Below are positions 1-11,500 of a stretch of DNA of 64,000 nucleotides, piece by piece (positions within the stretch are counted from its first letter, which is position 1; each line of letters starts with the position of its first letter). Source of the stretch: Bugula neritina (lineage: Eukaryota > Bryozoa > Gymnolaemata > Cheilostomatida > Bugulidae); NCBI GenBank assembly GCA_964035545.1, contig OZ037772.1, positions 9,645,150-9,709,149 of the forward strand. Direction: 5' to 3'. A model generated the notes under the pieces. That model had not been told where the DNA came from and searched no databases. It saw only the letters and a program-made list of their open reading frames with translations. The translations under genes were made by a program, and so were the position numbers.

Positions 1-218
1 GGACAAAATTAAACAATTTGAATGCTAAATATAATTTAAATCAATTAAAACCTAATTACTACTACAAATCGATTTTCGTATTCAATCTATTTATGCTGTA
101 TTATATTCTATTGATAAATTAAGCAAACATCATTAACAAGTTATAAGAAATATGGCATTCATTAAAAAAGTGGAAAACTTTGTAATAGATGTAATATAAA
201 TGCTGCTGGCCATTGTAG

Positions 219-1566
219 AGTCTAAAGCAGTGAAAATATTATCCACTAAACAAGACCTAAAACGTGAGTTGTATTTTGTAGCTAATCTCTAAGCAAATAA
301 TTTTGATGTAATTATTTTAAATGTTGTAGTATTTAAATTCAAACTTGCATCTTACCTTACAAAACTAGAGCACGTACTTGTCTTTAAAAAATTGTCGTAA
401 ATGTTTCAAGTATGCATGAGATTATTTTTTAATATATAGTCTCTTTCAAATTTTTTGTGAAATTGAATGAGTAAAACACTGTTCAAGGTAAAAAAGGATT
501 TAATAGAAACTTTTTTGCAGCATAGTTTTTTGTTTAATTTATTGGTTTTTCTCAACAAGCTCAGGAGGCAGCCGTGGTTTAGGGGTTAGAGCGGTTGCCT
601 AGTAAGCGTGAAGTCATGGGTTCGAACCCTGACAAAGGTCATTGGTGGTGTTAGGAAAAGCATTCAGTCATAATTACTCATGTACCTCATCTGAACAAGT
701 CCTTGGCCCCTTCTAACAAAAACCCTTTCCATCAGGGATTTCTCACAGGGATAGTGACAACAAATTTTTTTGTTATAGGAAAGAATTTTATAGCAGCTAA
801 ATTATAATGTAGAAAATAAAAGAGTAAAGGTTGAAGCATTGTGAATATTTAACTCACATTTGAAGTTTTGTTTGCATTGTGGAGTTTTTTGATAAAATTT
901 GCTGCTATACAGTGTAGCTAAATTTTGTACTCGAAAGTGAAATTTAATTTAAACTTATATCAATTAATGTCCAATATATAGTGTGCAGTATTCCCATGCA
1001 ACATATTGCTCTATGACAGCGGCTAATGCAATGCATTTTGAAATCTTTTATAGAGAGCAAGTCTGCTGATCAAAAACCTAATAGACAGGCAAGAAAATTT
1101 TCCCGCCAGATTAGGCAAAGGTTTTTAGGCAAACAGAAAATTAATGAACAAGAAATTTCTGCTGATTCAGTCAGGGTAAGATAACTCCCAAAATGTACAG
1201 CGTTTGCTATAATATAATAATTATTATGTAATAAACATTTAGGGAATAATGAACAAACATTATTTAACCTAAAATTAATAAAAATAGAATGAACATGACA
1301 AAGCCCATAATCGATAAATACCAAATACACTCAATATATTTTTGTTCAATACCAAAAAAAATCTTCGATTTAACATAATAGTTAGGCCTATTCACCAATC
1401 TTCAATTCTTAAGTTATACTGATTTTGTGTTTCATTTGAACAGATTTATAACAAATTGCAAGAAATTCTCTTTTTATAAAGCTTGCTATGATTGGCTATT
1501 TTTCAGGCATCGTTGCCTGAACTCAGGGGACGACCTCTAGCCCTTGTCAGATGGAAGGCTAATTAA
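219..1566 (+). CDS. 3' end of an unidentified gene (three visible exons)
   Basis: Three exons join in phase: 219-263 (acceptor TTGTAG, donor GTGAGT), 1054-1175 (acceptor TTTTATAG, donor GTAAGA) and 1507-1566 (acceptor TTTTTCAG, ending in TAA). The phases are 1, then 1 to 0, then 0, with no internal stop. They encode about 75 C-terminal residues. The middle exon is rich in Lys, Arg and Gln (for example QARKFSRQIRQRF), and the protein ends LALVRWKAN. No domain is recognisable, so I assign no function. The 5' part must lie upstream of the window; positions 1-218 show no convincing further exon. An AATAAA at 1797-1802 is a possible polyadenylation signal. The splice-phase agreement makes a real gene likely, but it is short and could include an error at the first exon. 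Confidence 0.6.
568..772 (+). mobile_element. SINE derived from tRNA-Thr(AGT), copy 1
   Basis: The 5' part reads as a tRNA: GCCGTGGTTTAGGGGTTAG (A-box region), an anticodon loop CTAGTAA giving AGT (Thr), and the B box GGTTCGAACCC. A conserved non-tRNA body follows, including GTTAGGAAAAGCAT, TAATTACTC and CTCACAGGGATAGTGAC, and ends near a T-run. The same arrangement occurs six more times in the window. The element would be transcribed by RNA polymerase III from the internal A and B boxes. Confidence 0.85.
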
Positions 1567-1796
1567 CTTACCCACTGCAGTTTCTACACAAATAGAACTG
1601 CAGTCTATTATTGCTGAAGGAGTACATTTACTTATAAGAAATTTCATAATACTTCTTAGCAAGGTTCTGGCATGTGTTTACTGTCTTGTTTTATTTACAG
1701 CATCAAGTATTTTAACTTAAAGTGTTATGAAGGTAACAATTCAAAAAAAGAAAAATTATTTATTATGTTCTTTGTAGATTTTCGTTGTGTTGTCAA

Positions 1797-1802
1797 AATA
1801 AA
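1797..1802 (+). terminator. Possible polyadenylation signal of the upstream gene
   Basis: AATAAA lies about 230 bases after the TAA stop of the gene ending at 1566. Hexamers of this kind occur often by chance in AT-rich DNA. Confidence 0.35.
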
Positions 1803-3034
1803 CTTTCATGTAATATAACACTACTATTATTATTATTTATATAATGCAGGACTTACTTGTTGAAAATAATAAACAAGAGAAAACAAGTTTCAAAATTGAA
1901 TAAGATGTATTTTACAAATGGCAAAGCAGTTGTTGTACAATTTATTTTTTATAAGTTTTTATAATTAAATTATGATATGACCTATATACTATAGCTATAG
2001 TATATAGTATATAGCATATAGCAATATAATATAACAATACGTGTGATGATATAATGAATCATTTTAAAATCTCACTTTCATAATTATATAACTCTTTGCG
2101 CAAAAGCACTAACTCCTATTAAACATTATTTCAGGTATATGCTATAAATTATGGCAAGCAGGTGTGTCAAGGCAAACAAACAATAAACCTCTTCTTATTT
2201 TCCAATACAATAAATAATATATACTTATGCAAACAATGATTACAAGTTTTGAAGCTATGGGGACCTCAAGAAAACACTGGGGGGAGTTTGGGGGGTATGA
2301 TGAGCCCCTGCGTGTCCTTTCACTTCTGCCACTGGACTCAAACCTAGGTTATATCTAATATAGAAGCATAATATTAGTAAACACGAAGTCATGGGTTCCA
2401 ATCCCATAAAGGCCATTGATGATGTTAGGAAAAGCATCTAGTAATAATTGCTCCTGTGCCAATTATAAATTAAGTCTTTAGCTTGATTTACAAAGAACCC
2501 TTTCCATCAAAGGTTCTCACAGGGATAGTGACTATAAACTGACGTGAGTTTTTATATCTTGTATATAAGTATAAAATAAAACCTGCACAGTGCACTGCGT
2601 AGTATTGATAGGGGCTTTTATAAAGCATAAATAACACGTGTTTGCAGCCTGATTAAGATGTTTTAGTATTGTTATGCACAAGAAAGCCTGTGGGCGTGTC
2701 ACTATTTAACTATGACCATAATAATAATTATATGCAACTATAAGGAAGTTTTAGTTCATTGCGCGTCACAACATTCCTTTGCCATTATAGGCTACACAAC
2801 ATCCAATCAGCTAGTCTTGTTCCGTTACTAGGTCAATACTATATCAACAACTGCTCGCCTACAACAGTCATGTGCTAGTCACAACTAGTACTACGCATGC
2901 AACTTTCGTTGTACTTGCCCGTTTCACTTCTCTCACAGTGATGCAGAGACGACTTTTCGTATTCTGTATAAAATGTGAAGACCATTATAATTTGAAAGCG
3001 GGGTATTTGAGAGAAAATTACAACGGTTGCCAAC
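1803..3034. other. Intergenic region upstream of the receptor gene
   Basis: AT-rich sequence with a palindromic TATACTATAGCTATAGTATA at about 1985 and the truncated SINE at 2371-2553. The last 300 bases are less AT-rich and must contain the receptor promoter and 5' UTR. I see no convincing TATA box or further exon. Confidence 0.4.
2371..2553 (+). mobile_element. SINE derived from tRNA-Thr, copy 2 (5' truncated)
   Basis: This copy begins inside the anticodon arm (TAGTAAACACGAAGTCATG). It keeps a mutated B box (GGTTCCAATCC), the body and the end CTATAAACTGACGTGAGTTT. The A box is missing, so it should not be transcribed on its own. Confidence 0.75.
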
Positions 3035-3178
3035 ATGAATGGAAGACTACGTCTTCAGTCTGCATCAACAGAATTAAGAATTCTAATAGTAATAGTGACT
3101 ACCTCGTTCCTAGTTTTAGTCCCAACTGTTCACAGCAAGGCAATGACTGAAGACTGTACACCTGTAGAATATAATGAA
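3035..3178 (+). other. Signal-peptide exon of the receptor gene
   Basis: The ATG opens a 48-codon exon with a basic start (MNGRLRLQ), a hydrophobic core (ILIVIVTTSFLVLVPTV) and a plausible cleavage after HSKA. It ends at a consensus donor GTAAGT. Phase 0 matches the next exon (5013-5046), a 34-nt micro-exon encoding TSLKCALYTKT between TTTTAG and GTAAGT. Confidence 0.75.
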
Positions 3179-6100
3179 GTAAGTATCTTTTAGTAAGGAA
3201 AGTAAGGAATTTGCATACTTATGAATTATAGTCAAACTCAAAGTTTGAAGTTAATTTGTTATCCTTATACTTATAATATAAATACTAGTTATAGATTAAT
3301 CATGTGGGCGACAACTATGTAATTACATAGTTGTCGCTCACATGATTGATTTATATTCGTATTGCCTAATAGTTATAGTTGTAGCTATCGTAGCAACCGA
3401 CAATTTCAGTAGAATACAAATTGAAATTACTATAACTATAAGTATAGGTTTTTTGTCCTTTCTCTAGTTAGGTGCAGTACCAGTAGTAAATTTGTCAAAG
3501 CCTGTATTTTGAAAAATTATAGGATATAGAAAAAAGATATTTTCTTTTATGTAGTTATAGTTATACTGACGCATACTCATAGCTTATGTGCTTATAGTTA
3601 TGAGTCAAAGGCTTACCAATGCCACATTTTAAAACCAACAGAGATAGAGACAATTATTATTATTAAAGAGCTTGGGATGCCTAATTATTGCCATTATAGT
3701 AACTCGTTGATCTCTGAGGCTTGCACGATGGTCCTACAGGATCTACTTCATACAGATACAGATTTCAAGTAGCGGACCTAACTAACTCTTTTCTTTAGCA
3801 CTAGCAACTAACAAAATTAAACTCAACTTTATCGTTAGTAAATGATTTGTAAATAGTAAGTATATGGATAGTAGATAGTTAATAGACAGTTAGTAGATGG
3901 TTCATGGACAGTTAGTGGATGTTTAATAGATAGTACATGGATAGTAGATGGTTAGTAGATGATTTGTGTTTGGGAAAGTAGATTATTGTGCTGTTATCAA
4001 TTGGGTGCTTCATTGCGACATGCAGACTCTAGAGTCTAGCAGTATGGCATATTGAATTAATCATTATATGGAAATTGCGCTCTAAGTTTTGGCAACTGTT
4101 TTTAATTAACATGCTTATGACTCACCCATAGTAACCTTGCTAGTAGAAGTAGAATGTTGAAGTCATAATACAGATTCTATAGTATAGTAAGTTTCTAGTA
4201 GGAACCTAGTCATTAAACCTGGTTAGTATTAGAACCGTTTATCTGTCATCTGAACTAGTTGCAACAGATCTATGTGCTAGGTCATTTTTCACGTGATGAG
4301 AGAATACCGAATATTCATGCTACTCAAATATTTGCTCTGCACATCATGAATGTGGGCTACACAATAGACGTATTCATGTTCATTCAGCACTTGCAACATT
4401 GAAAACTCAGTTTGATCACTGACTAAGTCCTAAAATATGACAATGCTTGGAGCTAGGGCTGCGAAATTCTCCGTCTAAGGTCTCCTCCACCATCACAAAC
4501 TCACTGAGCTGCAAATGTTGATTATGAAGTAGATGTTCACCAGGGAAGATAACTCTTATTGGAAAATGCATGATAACTTGATAGCAGGAGGAGAGGCTTT
4601 ATAGGGGAAAAAATAGCCTTAGAGCTTGTTAAAAGTGTCCAGATGCATATTTTCAGTTGCTGTGGGAAAAGGCATTGCTTGGATCAAATATATGCCAGTT
4701 GATAAGGTCCACCCTTAATAGCAGTGTCTTGACAAATAAAATAACTCAGTGTTTTGCCATTTAGGAGCAGTAGTGAAGAAATTGAGATAGCCTAAGTTCT
4801 TCAAATTTATTTATAAATTTTGGTTTAGGGCACGGGTTGAAGTTCTTGTGAGAACATAACTTCTTATGCTACATTTGTAATCTAGGACATGGGCTTTTCT
4901 CAATTTCTCCATTACCGCACCTACTTCTCTTTTGCATTCAAAGTTAGAGGATTATTTCACCAATGATATCTCAAAGCTCTAAGAGTAGTAAAAATATTAT
5001 TTTATGTTTTAGACATCTCTGAAATGCGCACTATACACCAAAACAGGTAAGTTTAATGATATCTAAAGAAAGATAGTAAACGGAGTAACAATCTCTTACC
5101 TAATGTAGTTGTTGGGGTCAATATACAGTGCTCTTTCCATATCTCACTGCTCCATGTCTTACCAAATTCCATAGGCCACGAGAAGGGCTTGGACCCCCAT
5201 TCTGTGACTTGTGTATGTGTGTAGGGACAAAATGGTCGAATTTAATAGATCTGTGAGTTGAATCTGGTGTTCTACTATGTCACTAGACCTATAGCTTAGT
5301 GAGATATGGAGGGAGCACTGTACTGAAAAAAATTCAACAAAAAGCATCTTGTGTAATATCATGTTATGCTGGCATAAAATTTAATCCACCTAACTAATAA
5401 TTTATTTACTGTTATAAGTTCCTTTTTTTAAGTTCTAACTTGGTTTGTTCAGAGTTTCTATGATAGGGAAATATTCATAACACCATCAATTCATTGTATC
5501 AGTTTTTAAATGAACTAAAACAGCAATTTGATAGTGTTTAGGCCTGGCCTCACTGAGAACACACGAAATCGTCTATTTGACACGAAAAAACAATCGTACG
5601 AGAAAATTTGAGGGAAATCAAATAAAATCATCTTCGTGGGGTGTACACAATGATGACGATGGACGAAAAATCACAATCGACGATAAGTACCATTTCATTG
5701 GTCAATAGATTTTTAGCAACAGTAATTATTTCATTTTTACCATGTTTCTCTATTTGACAATTTTCTGCTTTTTGTACCTCGTGCAAGACTCATTCACGGA
5801 CTATTTATTATATGTGTTTCGTTGGAAGAGTGTGTGGCTGGGCAAAACAAAAGGATAAATCACGGAAATCGTCACACGATTTCGTGTGATTCTCACGATC
5901 GTGAGGCCAGGCCTTTTGCCTTCAGATAGAAATTAATCTACCCTCATCTAAGTAAACTCCAGTTTGAGCGATGATGTAAGACAAATGGCAGCTTGATATT
6001 TCTGTACGGTGTATCTTTACTTCCCTAGCAGCTTAAACATAAAGATGAGGGCAAACTTTCTGTATGGCTGCTTTGAATAGTCATGCTGCCAAGTTCCTTG

Positions 6101-8467
6101 TATGTTTCCGTTGTGAGACACTTGATCAACATTTATATTACTTGACAATGTACAATGTACACACATCAGGGCTGGGGTAATTGTAATTGGTTGTAATTAA
6201 TTACATTTTTTCAAGTAATTGAATGTAATTTGTAATTGATGTATAAAAATGTAATTGTAATTAATTACATGTCTAATGTAATTGATTTTTACAATTACTT
6301 TATAATCACATGTCAATTACTTTAAACTTTTAAATATTAAAAGTGTCATGCTTTTCCTACCATGCCCACTGTTAAATAACAAGTTCAAATTAAGTCAATG
6401 TAGTATAGTATCACTGTTGAGAACAAAGGAGGTTCACCACTGTCAAAATTGCCCTTGGTAGTTGGACCCTAGAAGTGAGATTGTATAACTTCTATTTATC
6501 CCTTGTGAGAATAAAAGTAGTTGTAATTGTAATTAATTACATTAGCATATAATTGTAATTGCGATTAATTACATTACTTTTTAACTGTAATTATAATTGT
6601 AATTGACAAATTTTCATATAGCCTAATTGTAATTGTAATTAATTACATTCACATGTAATTGACCCCAACCCTGACACACATACATACATACATACACACA
6701 TACATACATATAAATACATACACACATACACACACATACATACACATACATACATACACACATACACAACACATACATACATACACACATACATACACAT
6801 ACATACATACACACATACACAACACATACATACATACACACATACACACATACATACATACACACATACACAACACATACATACACACACACATACATAC
6901 ATACACACATACACACACATACATACATACACACATGCACACACATACATACATACACACATACATACATACACACATACACTACACATACATACATACA
7001 CACATACACTACACATACATACATACATACATACACTACACATACATACATACATACATACATACACACATACAAACATACACGCATACATACATACACA
7101 CATACACTTCAATGCACCCACACCCCCACTCCCACACAAACTTTTTAAGCTGTTCACATGAAATTATGTAATGGGCGCAAGCATGGCTTTTAACCAAATC
7201 CATTCACCATGTCCCCTTTGATCAATAATGTTTACTGCAGTTCCACTTTCTACCATTAGATTACCTACTCCATTTTGCAGAAAATTAATAAACTTTAGAA
7301 ACCAAGTTTTGTGTCTGAATTTTGGGAGATGCTGTATATTAGATATACTTGGTGAAGGTTTTCCAATGAGGTTATCTGTAGGGCAGACAACTCCATAGGG
7401 TCGAGTTTTAAGCTGCAGCTCCATGCAATGAGACCCAGAACTCCTGTTTAGCTGCTGCACGCGTTGATATACAAGTTGGCTTATGATATGATGAAGTGTT
7501 GTGAAAAAAATGGTCTTCAAATTTGAAGAACCTTTGTACCTTCGATGCCAAAGAGCTCAATTGAAATTCTGACAATACTCCTAACATTTGTAACTAACAA
7601 GACTTGATAAACAACTATTTTAAACATAGATTATTCACTAATGATTTTTCTATACAAAGGGTGAAAGTGTGTACTCTGTAGATATACACAACAGTGAGGA
7701 AATAGAGCGCTTGGGGCTTTTCAAATATTGAGATTATCATATGTGACTAGGCCTGTACTGAAGTGCAGATATTATAATGGTGGCTATTTTTAGTAACAGT
7801 GATACAGATTGTTGGCCATGGCTGTTGTTGCTGGAATGAAGGAACAAAACTTTCTTTGTGCCGACACTCTAGAAACACAGCAAGCTATTGAAAGTGTCCT
7901 ACAAAAAGGCTATTTTTCTCCCAGTTCATTTCCTGTTTGAGTTTTAACCCAAATACATACTGAATTAAGATATATTTATCCTTTATATTTCAGTTGTTAC
8001 ATCCCCACTATATTATTTAGATGAAAAATTTCAATAGGCTAAGCTTTTCCAATTTTTTATGGGTTTTGTAACAGATATGACTGGGTATTATTGTACTCTC
8101 AGCTCTGATATTGCTCATAAATATTTAGTATACATGATTCTATTGTGGCCCTTGATAAGTTGTATGCATGGGCAGTGAGATTATCCCTCTCTCTAAAATA
8201 TCCTGGTTTTTAAAAGAAAATTAGCCTAATATATCACCTAAATAATAGCATGGCCTGCATTTCAAGTTTTATGTCATATTCAAAGCGAACAGATATATTC
8301 ACCCTTTAACCCCTTGATATGGCTAGGGTCGTTTGTGAACACTATTTATGTAGTAGTTTTATTATTCTTGGAGTTGATGATTATTAAAACAGAGTTACTG
8401 CTCCTTGCATGGTTTACTACATGTCTTTATGAAGCCTATCTAGTTGTTACCACTACTACTACTACTA

Positions 8468-8516
<49 letters not shown>

Positions 8517-11500
8517 CACTACCACTACCACTATTACCACCACTATTACCACCGCTACTACTACTACTGCTACTGCTACTGCTACTACTACTACTACTAC
8601 CACTACTACTACTACTACTACTACCACTACTACTACTACTACTACTACCACCACGAGCACCATTACCAGTATTACCACTACTAGCATTGCCACTACCTGT
8701 CTTTACCACCTGTATTACCCCCATTACCTGTATTACCTGCAGCCGTGGTCTAGGGGTTAGAGCATTTGCCTAGTAAACACAAAGTCATGGGTTCGAACCC
8801 TGACAAAGGCTGATGTTGATGTTAGGAAGAGCATCCAGTTATAATTGCTCCTTTGTCTCATTTGAATAAGTCCTTAGCCGGATTTAACATAAAGGCTTTC
8901 TCTCAATGGTTTCTCACAGGGATGGTGACTATAAACCTGTGGAGTTTTTTATTACCACTAGTACAACTGTACTAGTGGTACTGTTTTACAATCAATCACT
9001 TGTAGGGACCAGGAAGTTCAAGAATATGTTTAATAACCAAGCAGTGTCTATTATTACTAAATCAACTTCATTAATAATACATAGTGGGACTTAACTATGG
9101 AATTAGTCTAGTTACTAGTATAATTATGTGTGTTTATTGCATATCAGCTTTGGTGTGGTTCTATCATGGTTGAGCTGATAATGTTAATGTTGACTATTTG
9201 ACATGCTGCTTCATCTACTGCTGTGCACGCGACTCGTATCATAAGACAAGAGAGAATAACTTCTAATTGGCTATAAGATTAATCAACATGATGGCTGCCA
9301 GCAACTGAAAATTTTGCTGAAAAATATGATTAAACGGCATAAATTTTGATATTTTATCCTATTAAATAGAATAATACAGTATGTTATTATTATTATATTT
9401 TATCATGTTAAAGTGATATTTTAATAAAATAAAACAAAATATTCTATATTGTATTATGTTAAAAATGTGGTTTTGTATGAATACAATGCATAATATTATA
9501 TTAGGGTCAAGTTATACTGCTAAACTTTTGACTATTATACTGTGGTGTTGTCTTTTAGCTAATTGCCAAAAAGCCAATCGACTGGCTCCCACAGCGGAAA
9601 CGCTGGAGCCTGCAGTCTCTAACCCTCCATATGTGTTTATGAATCAGGGGTGCTTTACTTCCTCGGGAATATCAGGAGTTGTCCTGATTTGGAAGCCACC
9701 AAATCTGTCCAGTGAGTTTACAGAGCATATTGTTATAGCCTACTGTTTAATACGTCCGTGACTTTATTGGTCAAAAATATCTTTTCAGTTAAGATGGAGG
9801 TTTTGTAAGCAGTATAGACATTAGTCCCATAAACTTTGCTTCTAGACAATAAAAAATAGTGAAACAGTAAATACATTTAATATAATACGACTTTCAAAAC
9901 TTTGGAGTTATGTTTTCTTGATAGTTAACATGCATTTATTACTGTATTTGTATCATATCTGAATATTTATTGAGTCTATATATACGTGGAATATATATTT
10001 AGAAATTGAATATTAATTTCTTGAATTACCTCAAGTGTTCTTATATTTTCTATTGCAAGAGTATAGGTTGGTGTCTTTATTTTAGCTTTATCCAAGACCA
10101 AAGGCTATCGTGTCAACCTGTATTACTACAAACTAAACGCTACAGGTTCAGTTGAGGTAATTTCAGTTCATACAGTAGTCGGGAAGATAACTGCCTTTTT
10201 GTTGATAGTTGAACTATGTATCCAATCACTGTGGTAATAAATGAATGAAATAGTTTAATTTGAATACTAAAATGTCAGACTCTTAGCCTCAGATTAGTTT
10301 AAAGGTTGTGTTTTCCTTTTGTTTAGTGTACAATCTGCATTAAAATATATGGTAGTGAGTGAAACCTTTAAATCTATTTTGGAAAGTAGCATTTTCAAAT
10401 AAATTTTAAGAAGTAGAGCTTTTAAATATATTTTTAGAAAGTAAAATTTTTAAATATTTTTAGAAAGCAGAACTTTCAAATACGTTTCAAATGAATTTTA
10501 GTAAGTAGAATTTTAAAATAATATATTCTAGAAGTTAGAAGCTGAATATTGCCGATACCTGAAGCTATCAGGTAACAAGAGTGTCAACACAGAAGGAGTT
10601 TTCAGTCTGACAATACCTGAACTGATCGAAACGAGCACCACCTATCAAGCTGAGATAGTCACTCTACCACTGTCCAACTACAGCCATTCCACTTTTGTCA
10701 ACTTTACTTCTTACAGAGATGTCAAAGGTATACAAAAATATTATATTAGATTTTTCAGCTAGCTGATTCGTTTAGATTTCAGTAAATTGATAGATGCTTG
10801 CTATATCAATGGTTATAAACATTTTTTGATCATCTAATTTGTTGGCTTTTTTATAAAGAAAAAAATATTTTACTACAGAATTTTTTTAGCTGCTTTAATT
10901 TCTATGCTTGTTAAACTAGGTAAAATTTTTGCTCATCAATATATTAATATTGGTGTGTTATATACATGCCGAGACTAACATGTTTGACATCAACTGAATA
11001 TTATTTTTAGTAGCAACTCTACTACTACTGACATTTACGGCATCCACCACTACTTTATTGATAGGCAAATACTTAATCAATTAGAAAATACTAAATTAAA
11101 TAGCAAATACTAGTAGCAACTATCAAATACTGGTGGCAACTAGCACTGGCATGTAATGTAGGTGCTATAACACAAGATTTCAAGAGCTCTAAAGTACAAA
11201 TAAAGTCTGATTTTTCTTGCAGAGAAGCTAAATATAAAGGAAGGGTATTTCAACAACCGCCCATACTCGGTGACTGTATCATTCATGCGCTCCAGCTACA
11301 AAGAGAGCATTAATATACTGTACAATCACACCTCCTATTACGTGTATCTTTATAACAAGGATGGGAATAGTTTAGCTGTGAACTTGAATGGCGCACAGAT
11401 CCTTGAGAAGAAAGTAAACTCTGTAAGTTTTGTCATTTGAATATCTCTATTAAAAGAAGTTGATTTTACAGCATGCAACCTACGTCTACCTGTATGCAAA

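Noticed and set aside
6623-7171. Several overlapping open frames of 100-170 codons on both strands
   Set aside because: They are translations of the ACAT/ACAC microsatellite (alternating Cys/Val/Tyr or Thr/His/Ile) and not proteins.
7164-7520. Minus-strand 118-codon frame with NLMVESGTAVNIID, reminiscent of a retrotransposon aspartic protease
   Set aside because: The catalytic Asp of D-T/S-G is replaced (ESG), and no reverse transcriptase or other retroelement part lies nearby. The likeness is too weak to call without a protein search.
8314-8773. Open frames rich in Thr, Leu, Val or Ser
   Set aside because: Produced by the (ACT/ACC)n microsatellite inside receptor intron 2.
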